Below, piece after piece: positions 1 to 6,825 of a stretch of DNA of 21,127 nt. The translations under genes and the position numbers were made by a program. The stretch is from the NCBI GenBank assembly GCA_934553185.1, contig CAKTFF010000004.1, positions 1 to 21,127 of the forward strand. The letters are read 5' to 3'. This DNA comes from an uncultured Devosia sp. Its GTDB lineage: Bacteria > Pseudomonadota > Alphaproteobacteria > Rhizobiales > Devosiaceae. Below the pieces are notes generated by a model. That model did no database searches. It was not told the origin of the DNA and saw only the letters and a list, made by a program, of their open reading frames with translations. The number at the start of each line of letters is the position of its first letter. The first letter of the stretch is position 1.

Positions 1-180
1 GGGGCCGACGGGGTCCGCATCGCCCAGTTTAACGAGGCGCCTGCCGGGCAGACGGTGTTCCACCTGCATTTCCACGTCATCCCCGTCTATGAGGGCGCTG
101 ACGAGCAGCCCCATACAAGCGGCAAGGCCGATGATGGGGAACTCGCCTCGCTGGCAAAACAGATCGCTGCTGCGTTGTGA
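1..180 (+). CDS. HIT-family nucleotide-binding protein, C-terminal part
   Basis: This is the 3' end of a plus-strand gene that enters from the left edge; 59 codons and a TGA stop are visible in frame 1. Residues 21-28 of the visible part read HLHFHVIP, the histidine-triad signature (His-x-His-x-His) that forms the catalytic site of HIT hydrolases and transferases acting on nucleotide phosphoramidates or dinucleoside polyphosphates. The preceding segment, with Asn-Glu-Ala then Gly-Gln, also fits the usual HIT lead-in. The remaining 30 or so residues are a polar tail, as in bacterial Hint-like proteins of about 140 residues. Substrate and gene name cannot be assigned from this fragment. The gene converges on lolD with 9 bp between the two stops, so the transcripts probably overlap at their 3' ends. 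Confidence 0.88.
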   Translation, partial: GADGVRIAQFNEAPAGQTVFHLHFHVIPVYEGADEQPHTSGKADDGELASLAKQIAAAL

Positions 181-189
181 CGTTTTCAG

Positions 190-876
190 CTATAAGGTGT
201 GGTCGAGGACCAGTCCGCCTCTCAGCGTAACGATCCGGTCGGCGCGTCGCGCCAGATCGTGATTGTGCGTGGCGATGAGGGCAGCGGCACCCTCGTTCTT
301 GATCAGGTTGGCAAGAGCGGCAAAAACCACGTCGCTCGTCTCTGGATCAAGGTTGCCGGTGGGTTCGTCGGCCAGAATGACCTTGGGGTGGTTTGCGGCG
401 GCACGGGCGATGGCAATGCGTTGCTGCTCGCCGCCCGATAGCTCGGCCGGCCGGTGCGTCGCACGTGCGCCTACGCCCAAAAGTTCAAGCAGTTCCATGG
501 ACCGCCGGTCCGCCTCGGCATGGCCTTTGCCGGCAATGAGCTGCGGCATGGAGACATTTTCGAGTGCGTTGAACTCGGGCAGCAGATGGTGGAATTGATA
601 GACATAGCCGACAGTGGAGCGTCGCAGCTGCGTGCGCCCGCGATCACCAAGCTTGCTGGTCGCCACGCCCACAATCTCGACTTCACCCTCCTGCGGGCTC
701 TCCAGCAACCCTGAAAGATGCAGCAGCGTTGACTTTCCTGCGCCTGATGGCGCCACGAGGGCCACCAGTTCTCCGCTGTTGACGGAAAGGTTGGCCGCTT
801 CAAGCACGCGGATGAGCTTATCCCCTTGGCCGTAATGGCGGTGTACATTACGCAGGACGAGGTGAGGCTTACTCAT
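190..876 (-). CDS. lolD: Lipoprotein-releasing ABC transporter ATPase LolD
   Basis: This is the ATPase of the Lol lipoprotein-export machine, which powers extraction of outer-membrane lipoproteins from the inner membrane and their hand-over to LolA. The 228-residue protein carries a Walker A loop APSGAGKST (43-50, with Ala where many ATPases have Gly), a Q-loop around Gln94, the signature LSGGEQQR (from 147), Walker B VILADEP (166-172) and an H-loop His204. It is a single nucleotide-binding domain of normal length. I chose the ATG at 876 because it gives the usual short N-terminus. An upstream in-frame ATG at 912 would add 12 residues lying wholly inside lolC and unlike the family. The chosen ATG overlaps the lolC stop by 8 bp, which implies translational coupling. 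It is the last gene of proS-lolC-lolD. A generic MacB/FtsE-like ATPase is the alternative, but the adjacent LolC-type permease supports LolD. Confidence 0.93.
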   Translation of the reverse strand: MSKPHLVLRNVHRHYGQGDKLIRVLEAANLSVNSGELVALVAPSGAGKSTLLHLSGLLESPQEGEVEIVGVATSKLGDRGRTQLRRSTVGYVYQFHHLLPEFNALENVSMPQLIAGKGHAEADRRSMELLELLGVGARATHRPAELSGGEQQRIAIARAAANHPKVILADEPTGNLDPETSDVVFAALANLIKNEGAAALIATHNHDLARRADRIVTLRGGLVLDHTL

Positions 877-2254
877 AACGCAGGGCCTCAACAGGATCAT
901 ACTGAGCGGCACGCCAGGCCGGATAAAGGGTCGCGAGGAAACTGAGGCCCAGCGCCAGAATGACCACCACGGTTACTTCGAACGGGTCGGTCTTGGAGGG
1001 CAGCGAAGACAGGAAAAAGACTTCGGGCGGAAAGATCGCCACGCCAAGCGTGTTGGACACAAAGGCGCGCAGGGGTTCAGCGTTGGTTGCAACAATCAAC
1101 CCAAGCACGACGCCGCTCATGGTGCCAATGACGCCGATAGTGGTTCCGGTAATGGAGAAGATGCGCATGATCGAGCCGCGCGTTGCGCCCATGGTGCGCA
1201 GCACGGCAATGTCGGCGCTCTTGTCCTTCACCAACATGATGAGGCTCGAGATGATGTTGAACGCGGCAACCAAGATGATCATTGAGAGGATGGTGAACAT
1301 CACCACGCGCTCGACCTGCAGCGCGGAGAAAAACGTCTCGTTGCGCTGCTGCCAGTCGGTCAAAATCAACGGACGCGTGTCCGGATCGGACTGGAGGCGC
1401 TGCCGCATTGTGGCAATGTCATCGGGATCGTCGATGAATATCTCGGCGGCGGTTGCTTGTCCGACTTGATCGTAAGCCGCCTCAATCTGCTCATTGGTTA
1501 GCGGCGGATCGAGCGGACCCGCAGCGGGTAACTCGACGCCCGGCTTCAGCACCTCTTCGAACATTTGGAAGTATTGCTGAGCTGGCTCAAGCGGCATGTA
1601 GATGAAGAGGCTATCGAACTCCACCATGCCCAGGTCGAAGATGACGTTGACCGGGTAGGATTTGATCTGTGGTGTCGAGCCGAAAGGCGTCATCGCCCCT
1701 TCGGGATTAATCAGCTGGATCTGGTCTCCGAGCGACACACCAAGGGTTTGAGCCAGCCGATAGCCGATCGCTACGCCATTGCCTTGGTCCCATTCGTCCC
1801 AGCCGCCTTGATCAGCGCTGTTATAGAGGAGTTCCAGCTTGCGCAGGTTCTCCTCGTCCATGCCGCGCACAGAAGCGCCCGTGGAACTCCCCTGCCCTGA
1901 TGCAAGCACCTGTCCTTCAACGAAGTAGACGGCAAAGCTCACGCCATCGACCTGCTCCAGCGCCGCGACGGTTTCCTTGTAGTCGGTGAACTCGCGTTCG
2001 ATGGGAAAGGCGGTGAAGTGGCCATTGAGGCCGAGGATCTTGACGAGGAGCTCCTCGCGGAAACCGTTCATGACGGACATGACGACGATCAGGGTCGCCA
2101 CCCCAATCGCCACCCCGACCATGGTCAGGCTGGCAATCACCGAGATGAAGGCCTCCTTGCGCCGCGCGCGGAGATAGCGGCCGGCGATCGTCCATTCAAA
2201 GCGCGAAAAGGCGCGCGTGCCCTTGTTCAGCAGAGGCGGCGCCGCGTCGGTCAA
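869..2254 (-). CDS. lolC: Lipoprotein-releasing ABC transporter permease LolC/E type
   Basis: This inner-membrane permease partners LolD. The 461 residues have the LolC/E layout: a cytoplasmic start with the [15 protein letters not shown] segment (27-41), a first membrane helix at about 38-62, a large periplasmic domain (about 65-315), then three C-terminal helices at about 317-342, 365-392 and 427-448. These enclose the FtsX-type segment [16 protein letters not shown] (351-366). Only one such permease gene is present, so a homodimer of a LolC/E hybrid (called LolF elsewhere) is a reasonable inference. The start is TTG at 2254: it overlaps the proS stop in the four bases TTGA, and the next in-frame Met is inside the first helix. 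A proline-rich stretch at about 236-258 in the periplasmic domain looks like a small insertion. Confidence is high for the family and moderate for the C versus E label. Confidence 0.9.
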   Translation of the reverse strand: MTDAAPPLLNKGTRAFSRFEWTIAGRYLRARRKEAFISVIASLTMVGVAIGVATLIVVMSVMNGFREELLVKILGLNGHFTAFPIEREFTDYKETVAALEQVDGVSFAVYFVEGQVLASGQGSSTGASVRGMDEENLRKLELLYNSADQGGWDEWDQGNGVAIGYRLAQTLGVSLGDQIQLINPEGAMTPFGSTPQIKSYPVNVIFDLGMVEFDSLFIYMPLEPAQQYFQMFEEVLKPGVELPAAGPLDPPLTNEQIEAAYDQVGQATAAEIFIDDPDDIATMRQRLQSDPDTRPLILTDWQQRNETFFSALQVERVVMFTILSMIILVAAFNIISSLIMLVKDKSADIAVLRTMGATRGSIMRIFSITGTTIGVIGTMSGVVLGLIVATNAEPLRAFVSNTLGVAIFPPEVFFLSSLPSKTDPFEVTVVVILALGLSFLATLYPAWRAAQYDPVEALRYE

Positions 2255-3600
2255 ATGTCGGTCTTTCGTTGCGGTTCGATCAGGCTCTTGAGGCGGGCGA
2301 TAGCATCCTTGATCGGCAGGGTTTCCCGTTCGCCGGTCTTCCTATGCTTGATCTCGGCTTCGCCGCTGGCGAGGCCGCGCGGGCCCACGATGATCTGGTA
2401 GGGAATGCCGATTAGGTCTGCCGTGGTGAACTTGGCGCCGGCGCCCTGGTCACGATCGTCGTAAAGCATGTCGATACCCGCTGCAGCGAGGTCGCCATAA
2501 AGCGCTTCGCACGCAGCATCCACCTCGCCGTGGCCAGCCTTGAGGTTGATCAGCACCGCTTCGAACGGGGCAACGCTGACGGGCCAGACAATGCCTGACT
2601 CGTCGTGGAAGGCCTCGATCAGCGCGGGCACAAGCCGGGTCGGGCCGATGCCGTAGGAGCCCATATGCACAGTGATTTCCTTGCCGTCGGGCCCAGTGAC
2701 CGTCGCCTTCATGGGCTCGGAATACTTGGTGCCGAAGTAGAAAATATGGCCGACTTCGATGCCGCGTGCTGAAACGCGATATTCTTCGGGTACTGCCGAC
2801 TCGAACTCGGCCATGTCGACCATTTCTTCGGTCGCGGCATAGAGCGAGGTCCAGTCCTCGAACATGGGCTTGAGGTCCCCCCGGAAGTCGGTATCTGGCC
2901 CCGGTATCTGCTTTTCCAGCAAACGCCGATCGCAGAAGACTGCACTTTCGCCGGTCTCGGCCAGGACGATCCACTCATGGCTTAGATCGCCGCCAATTGG
3001 GCCGGTATCGGCGCGCATCGGAATGGCCGTCAGGCCCATTCGGGCATAGGTGCGCAGATAGGAGGCGAAGACACGCTCATAGGCCTTGACCGCGTCTTCC
3101 TTGGTCAGGTCGAACGAGTAGCCGTCCTTCATCAGGAACTCACGCGAGCGCATGGTGCCGAAACGCGGGCGCACTTCGTCGCGGAACTTCCACTGAAGGT
3201 GGTAGAGATTGAGCGGCAGGTCCTTGTAGGATTTGACATAGGTGCGGAAGATGTCGGTGATCATCTCCTCGTTGGTCGGACCATAGAGGAACTCGCGCTC
3301 ATGGCGATCCTCGATGCGCAGCATTTCTTTGCCATAGGCATCGTAGCGGCCCGATTCGCGCCAGAGATCGGCGGACTGGATGGTGGGCATCAGCAATTGG
3401 ATGGCCCCGGCGCGGTCCTGCTCTTCTTCGATGATGCGCTGAACCTTCATCAGCACCTTGTAGCCCAGCGGCAGCCAGGAATAGAGCCCGGAGGCCTGCT
3501 GGCGGATCATGCCGGCGCGCAGCATCAAGCGATGAGAAACGATCTCGGCTTCCTTGGGAACATCGCGCAGCACAGGCAGAAAGTAGCGTGACAGGCGCAT
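2251..3600 (-). CDS. proS: Prolyl-tRNA synthetase, short form without editing insertion
   Basis: ProS attaches proline to tRNA-Pro in the cytoplasm. The 449-residue protein shows the class II core: [14 protein letters not shown] (38-51), PTNEEM (108-113), motif 2 around [11 protein letters not shown] (138-148), and motif 3 [10 protein letters not shown] (314-323). A C-terminal anticodon-binding domain follows from about residue 340. Motif 2 and motif 3 are about 165 residues apart, so the roughly 180-residue trans-editing-type insertion of the E. coli enzyme is absent, as is usual in alphaproteobacteria. I chose the ATG at 3600 because a GGAG ribosome site sits 5 bp upstream and the protein then begins MRLSRYFLP, the normal family start. 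An upstream in-frame start at 3648 would add 16 unrelated residues. It leads the proS-lolC-lolD cluster, with a 4-bp overlap to lolC. Confidence 0.96.
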   Translation of the reverse strand: MRLSRYFLPVLRDVPKEAEIVSHRLMLRAGMIRQQASGLYSWLPLGYKVLMKVQRIIEEEQDRAGAIQLLMPTIQSADLWRESGRYDAYGKEMLRIEDRHEREFLYGPTNEEMITDIFRTYVKSYKDLPLNLYHLQWKFRDEVRPRFGTMRSREFLMKDGYSFDLTKEDAVKAYERVFASYLRTYARMGLTAIPMRADTGPIGGDLSHEWIVLAETGESAVFCDRRLLEKQIPGPDTDFRGDLKPMFEDWTSLYAATEEMVDMAEFESAVPEEYRVSARGIEVGHIFYFGTKYSEPMKATVTGPDGKEITVHMGSYGIGPTRLVPALIEAFHDESGIVWPVSVAPFEAVLINLKAGHGEVDAACEALYGDLAAAGIDMLYDDRDQGAGAKFTTADLIGIPYQIIVGPRGLASGEAEIKHRKTGERETLPIKDAIARLKSLIEPQRKTDI

Positions 3601-3605
3601 GTGAA

Positions 3606-3609
3606 CTCC
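3606..3609 (-). promoter_or_regulatory. Ribosome binding site of proS
   Basis: The minus strand reads GGAG followed by 5 bases and then the ATG at 3600. This spacing fits the start chosen for ProS and argues against the in-frame start 48 bp further upstream. Confidence 0.7.
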
Positions 3610-3717
3610 GAAAACAACCGTGGACTCGCGGGTCTTGTTGATGCCCACGTAAAACCTGTTCGTCCATCCGATGCAAGCATGGAAGCCATGCAGATTCTAC
3701 GTGACAGGGCGGAAATC

Positions 3718-3740
3718 TATTGTTAGAGATTGTGACAATA
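3718..3740. promoter_or_regulatory. Dyad-symmetric candidate operator upstream of proS
   Basis: TATTGT at 3718-3723 is the exact inverted complement of ACAATA at 3735-3740, with 11 bp between. The right half overlaps a second perfect 5-bp dyad, ATTGT-G-ACAAT (3729-3739). Such spacing fits binding of a dimeric regulator on one face of the helix, but no known family site is matched. It lies 118 bp upstream of the proS start and overlaps the putative -10 of the plus-strand small RNA candidate. Confidence 0.3.
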
Positions 3741-3876
3741 AAGCACAGGCGGTCTCAACCGCTGGACGTCGACAGCGTCTAGGGAGGAGCGTCGGCTGCC
3801 GCTGTATAGCGTGCCTAAGACCGGCGTATTGTCGAACAAACTCAAATTCAGCGGGGCCTCGAGCCCCGCTTTTTTG
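3736..3876 (+). ncRNA. Candidate small RNA ending at an intrinsic terminator
   Basis: A strong plus-strand intrinsic terminator at 3850-3875 has no plus-strand protein gene in front of it. A weak promoter-like pair lies upstream: GTGACA (3701-3706), 17 bp, TAGAGA (3724-3729). It would start a transcript near 3736, about 140 nt long. The region can fold a GCGGT-CTCA-ACCGC hairpin (around 3749-3763) and a second short GACG/CGTC stem before the terminator. No known RNA family is recognised. The -10 matches the consensus poorly, so the 5' end is a guess. The terminator could instead simply stop antisense transcription running toward rnj. Confidence 0.25.
3850..3875 (+). terminator. Intrinsic terminator, plus-strand orientation
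   Basis: A perfect 8-bp stem, AGCGGGGC (3850-3857) paired with GCCCCGCT (3863-3870), has a 5-base loop CTCGA. It runs straight into six T residues (3870-3875) on the plus strand. On the minus strand the stem is preceded by the A-run and followed only by a loosely T-rich stretch, so termination of the DUF1467/nuo transcript there would be weaker. Confidence 0.75.
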
Positions 3877-3900
3877 TTTGTATTGGTGATCGGTCGAGAG

Positions 3901-3920
3901 CCGGCGACGCGCGACGCCGG
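3901..3920 (-). other. GC hairpin just past the DUF1467 gene stop
   Basis: CCGGCG at 3901-3906 pairs perfectly with CGCCGG at 3915-3920 across an 8-base loop, starting 4 bp beyond the minus-strand stop of the DUF1467 gene. There is no U-run on either strand, so it is not a classical terminator. It may protect or trim the 3' end of the long nuo-birA-rnj transcript. Confidence 0.35.
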
Positions 3921-3924
3921 GATC

Positions 3925-4173
3925 CTATCGGTTCCAATATTGGTGCAACGTCTCGTTGCTCAGACCCCAGAACAGCAAGGCACACGCAACAGCCGAGACA
4001 AGGGTGGCGACGGCTGCGCGGAACAGTAGCCTCGGTGCAGCCGGGGCACCCGGCTCGGTTCCGGCCGTTATTGCACCGACTTCGTGCTGGCTGCGATTGC
4101 CGATCGGCAAGACAGCAATAAAGCTCAGCCACCAGACAACAAGGAAAACCGCAATAAATGAGCCGAACTGCAT
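3925..4173 (-). CDS. DUF1467 family small membrane protein
   Basis: This 82-residue protein has two hydrophobic helices (about 5-24 and 52-71) joined by a conserved-looking loop: LPIGNRSQ (22-29) and GTEPGAPAAPRL (38-49). That layout is the DUF1467 family of alphaproteobacteria. Its function is unknown; it is probably an inner-membrane protein with no cleaved signal. The start ATG at 4173 has a good AGGGGA ribosome site 7 bp upstream. It lies 82 bp downstream of rnj behind two hairpins and is probably co-transcribed with it. Rhizobial genomes often keep this gene between rnj and proS, as here (recalled knowledge, not checked). The Trp-Trp pair at 14-15 near the membrane is also typical. Confidence 0.82.
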   Translation of the reverse strand: MQFGSFIAVFLVVWWLSFIAVLPIGNRSQHEVGAITAGTEPGAPAAPRLLFRAAVATLVSAVACALLFWGLSNETLHQYWNR

Positions 4174-4189
4174 GAGCTCTTCCCCTTTC

Positions 4190-4216
4190 GTTCTGGCTCC
4201 ATCCTAGAGCCAGAAC
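4190..4216 (-). promoter_or_regulatory. Perfect 10-bp hairpin between rnj and the DUF1467 gene
   Basis: GTTCTGGCTC (4190-4199) and GAGCCAGAAC (4207-4216) are exact inverted complements with a 7-base loop. On the minus strand the stem ends four bases before the AGGGGA ribosome site of the DUF1467 gene (4181-4186). No T-run follows on either strand, so this is not an intrinsic terminator. A stability, processing or translation-control element within the operon is more likely. A smaller stem, AGCG-GAAA-CGCT with a GNRA-type tetraloop, lies just upstream in the transcript (about 4228-4239). Confidence 0.5.
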
Positions 4217-4255
4217 ACCCTTCTCGACAGCGTTTCCGCTTGTGGCAAGTCGCCG

Positions 4256-5929
4256 CTACACCCGGTGGACGAAGACCGACACGTTCGGTTTGCGGCCCCA
4301 ATAGGCGTTGACTTCGTTGCGGATGGCCTTGAACAGCGCTGAGTTGAGCACCTCGGTGTCACTCCGGCGCTTAGGTGGCATGGATTTGAGAACGCCGCTC
4401 ACCGTGTCTTCAACCAGATCGCTGAGCGACTCGTCCTCGGTTTCCGGCAGACCTTCGATCACGAGATCCGGGCCGGAAACGATTTGCCCATTGCCATTGA
4501 CGGCAAGGCTGACCACCACATGGCCACCAAAGGAGAGCCGGCGCCGTCCCTTGACGCCCGACTCCTCCGGTGTGCAGAGCACCAGGCCATCAAGGTATAG
4601 CTCGCCGGTACGCACCTCGGCCGGAAAGGCCAAGGGCTCGGGAAAGAGCCGGACCATGTCGCCATTGCGCGCTTCGCAGACGGTCGGAATGCCCGCCTCG
4701 CGGCCGAGCTTGGCATGGGCCTCGAGATGAACAGCTTCGCCATGGACGGGCACCAGCACTTCCGGCTTCACCCAGTCGTAGAGCCGACGCAGTTCCTCGC
4801 GGCGTGGATGGCCGGTGACGTGGACCAGAGCGTCACTTTGGGTGATCACTTCGACACCCTTGTCGATCAGCAGGTTCTGGATGTCGATCACTTCGCGCTC
4901 GTTACCGGGAATGGCCCAGGACGAGAAGATCATGCGATCGCCGGCATTGAGGTCGATCACCGGGTGCTCGCCGCGCGCGATCCGAGCGATGGCGGCGCGC
5001 GCTTCGCCCTGTGAGCCGGTGCAGATCAAGACGATCTTGTCGCGTGCCAAGGTCTTGTAGGCGTCCTGGTCAAGCAGTGGCGGCAGACCTTCAAGCATGC
5101 CGAGTTCGCGGGCGATGCCGGTGATGCGGTGCAACGACCGCCCCGACATCACGACCTGACGCCCGGCCTGTTCGGCAGCACGGACAATGGAGATGACCCG
5201 GCCGACATTGGAGGCAAAGGTGGTCACCGCAACGCGGTTGGGCGCCTGCGCAATAAGGGTCGCCAGGTTTGCAGCCACTTCGGCTTCGCTGGGGCTTTCA
5301 CCATCCTTGAGCGCGTTTGTGGAATCGCACACCAGTGCCAGTGGGGTCGAGCGATCTTCCCCGATCTGCTGCATGCGCGCGATGTCGGTGGGTGCATTGC
5401 CAACCGGAGCAGGATCAAGCTTCCAGTCGCCGGTATGCAGCACACGGCCGACTGGCGTCGAGATCAGCAACGCATTTGACTCGGGGATCGAATGGGCGAC
5501 GTTGATGGCCTCAATGGTGAAGGGACCAACCTCGAACGGCTTACCCGGCCGCATGATGGTAACATCGACATTTTCCACAATGCCATCTCCTGCCCGCTTG
5601 GCAGCGAGCATTGCCGCAGTGAACGGCGTGCAGAAGACCGGCTTTTCAAAGCCGGGCCAAAGATCGAGTACGGCGCCGTAGTGATCTTCGTGGGAATGGG
5701 TAAGGATCAGCGCGAGGACATCGTCGGCACGTTCTTCCAGAAATTCGGGATTGGCCATGATCAGTTCGATCCCGGGCAGGTCGGGCCCGCCGAAGGTCAC
5801 GCCGCAATCAACCACGATCCACTTGCGCGAGCGCTCAGGGCCAAAGCCATAGGCACCCATGTTCATGCCGATCTCGCCGACGCCGCCCAGTGGCACGAAG
5901 ACGAGTTCATCCCGTTGGTTTTTAGCCAT
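4256..5929 (-). CDS. rnj: Ribonuclease J (metallo-beta-lactamase/beta-CASP RNase)
   Basis: RNase J is a cytoplasmic 5'-to-3' exonuclease and endonuclease for mRNA turnover and rRNA 5'-end maturation. The 557-residue protein opens with ELVFVPLGGVGEIGMN (8-23). It has the zinc motif HSHEDH (78-83), further metal ligands His146 (VAHSIPES) and Asp168 (HTGDWK), a beta-CASP domain in the middle, and the late motifs VTGHPRREELRRLYDW and VPVHGEAVHLEAHAK. A C-terminal domain follows. Length matches the family (about 555). I chose the ATG at 5929 (MAKNQRDEL) because it gives the usual N-terminus; in-frame ATGs at 5941 and 5971 are possible. An AAAGGA lies 12 bp upstream of the chosen ATG, a long spacing, and abuts the 5941 ATG. 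It follows birA by 71 bp and is probably transcribed with the nuo operon. Confidence 0.95.
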   Translation of the reverse strand: MAKNQRDELVFVPLGGVGEIGMNMGAYGFGPERSRKWIVVDCGVTFGGPDLPGIELIMANPEFLEERADDVLALILTHSHEDHYGAVLDLWPGFEKPVFCTPFTAAMLAAKRAGDGIVENVDVTIMRPGKPFEVGPFTIEAINVAHSIPESNALLISTPVGRVLHTGDWKLDPAPVGNAPTDIARMQQIGEDRSTPLALVCDSTNALKDGESPSEAEVAANLATLIAQAPNRVAVTTFASNVGRVISIVRAAEQAGRQVVMSGRSLHRITGIARELGMLEGLPPLLDQDAYKTLARDKIVLICTGSQGEARAAIARIARGEHPVIDLNAGDRMIFSSWAIPGNEREVIDIQNLLIDKGVEVITQSDALVHVTGHPRREELRRLYDWVKPEVLVPVHGEAVHLEAHAKLGREAGIPTVCEARNGDMVRLFPEPLAFPAEVRTGELYLDGLVLCTPEESGVKGRRRLSFGGHVVVSLAVNGNGQIVSGPDLVIEGLPETEDESLSDLVEDTVSGVLKSMPPKRRSDTEVLNSALFKAIRNEVNAYWGRKPNVSVFVHRV

Positions 5930-6000
5930 TGATAAGTTCATTCCTTTGAAGCGCAACGCCGGATCGATCATTGGTCGCCGGTCGCCTGCGCGAGTTGTGG

Positions 6001-6825
6001 TCAGCTTCGGGCGCTGGCCGTTGCCCCAAAATGTACGTCGCCCGCGGTAATGGCGATGCGACTGTTGTCATTGACCCGGACGATCAATCGTCCCGCGTCG
6101 TCGATGGTCTCGAATGTGCCCTGCACCAGATCGCCATCCTGGGCAACCGAAACAGGTTCCCCCAGCCCCGCTGCCGCGTCGCGCCATTCAGCCAAAACGA
6201 CTTGGGTGCCGCGCCCATCATCCCACAAGCGGAACGCCTCAACCCAGGCGTCGCTCAAGGCTTCGAACACCGCTTCTGCGGTCGTGTGACAGGCAAGATC
6301 AGCCAGGCTTGTAGCGGGGTAAGGCAAACCGCTGGGTGCAGCAACCACGTTTACCCCAAGGCCTACACCAATGGCCTGACGCCCATCAGCCGCTCTTACG
6401 CTTTCCAGAAGGATGCCAGCGAGCTTGGCCCCATCCGCCAGTACGTCATTGGGCCATTTGAGCGCGATCCGCCAGGACCGCCCATCCTCGTTGAACGCAG
6501 ATTGCCGCACCATGCCAGATGGAAGGATTGTTGAAAGGGCGCGGCTTAGAGCCACCCCGGCAACAAAACCCAGTGTCGCTAATAAGCTCGGGTCAGCATC
6601 GGGGATGATCAAGAGCGTAGCGGCAAGATTGCCGCTGGTGCTTTCCCAAGGCCGGCCGCGGCGGCCGCGACCTTGGGTTTGCTGCCGTGCCGCAAACCAG
6701 ATACCGCCGGGGTCACCGGCCGTGGCTGCCTGCAGCGCCTCAGCATTGGTGGAGCCCACGCTGTCAAAGCCGCGCAACCGGTATCCGGCAGCGCGCGCTG
6801 TGGCTCCAAGGGCGAAGCTGGTCAC
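6001..6825 (-). CDS. birA: Biotin--[acetyl-CoA-carboxylase] ligase, no DNA-binding domain
   Basis: BirA joins biotin to the carrier lysine of carboxylases through biotinyl-AMP. The 274-residue protein shows the biotin-site GSTN (24-27), the adenylate-binding loop GRGRRGRPW (52-60), KWPNDVLADGAKLAGIL (123-139) and GVGLGVNV (153-160), with a C-terminal SH3-like domain from about 222. The helix-turn-helix of E. coli BirA is missing, so this is a group I enzyme that is unlikely to repress bio genes directly. The start is a GTG at 6825, immediately after the nuoN TAG and in the same frame. No ATG is available before the catalytic core, and a GGAAG site lies 10 bp upstream. Residues about 105-117 look like a small insertion. 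It sits between nuoN and rnj. Confidence 0.93.
   Translation of the reverse strand: MTSFALGATARAAGYRLRGFDSVGSTNAEALQAATAGDPGGIWFAARQQTQGRGRRGRPWESTSGNLAATLLIIPDADPSLLATLGFVAGVALSRALSTILPSGMVRQSAFNEDGRSWRIALKWPNDVLADGAKLAGILLESVRAADGRQAIGVGLGVNVVAAPSGLPYPATSLADLACHTTAEAVFEALSDAWVEAFRLWDDGRGTQVVLAEWRDAAAGLGEPVSVAQDGDLVQGTFETIDDAGRLIVRVNDNSRIAITAGDVHFGATASARS

Larger units (their letters stand above)
3601..3924. other. Non-coding stretch between proS and the DUF1467 gene
   Basis: This 324-bp interval should hold the proS promoter, since the preceding minus-strand gene ends at 3925. I see no convincing sigma-70-type pair for proS. What is visible is: a short inverted repeat GCATGG-AAG-CCATGC (3677-3691) in the presumed proS leader; a dyad TATTGT-N11-ACAATA (3718-3740) that contains a second, tighter dyad ATTGTGACAAT (3729-3739); a hairpin GCGGT-CTCA-ACCGC near 3750; an intrinsic terminator pointing along the plus strand (3850-3875); and a 6-bp GC hairpin (3901-3920). 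No tRNA-like T-arm motif and no credible protein were found. Short open frames here overlap the terminator and have no recognisable composition. Confidence 0.6.

Noticed and set aside
877..912. Upstream in-frame ATG for LolD giving 12 extra residues
   Set aside because: It lies entirely in the lolC coding region, and the extra residues do not resemble LolD. The ATG at 876 has the normal family N-terminus.
3601..3648. Longer ProS beginning 16 codons upstream
   Set aside because: The GGAG ribosome site 5 bp before 3600 and the family start MRLSRYF favour the shorter form.
3671..3889. A 72-codon plus-strand open frame in the proS-DUF1467 interval
   Set aside because: It runs through the intrinsic terminator stem and T-run, has no ribosome site, and shows no protein-like pattern.
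3901..3920. GC hairpin after the DUF1467 gene as a transcription terminator
   Set aside because: There is no U-run on the minus strand after the stem, so intrinsic termination is not supported. It is kept only as an unexplained hairpin.
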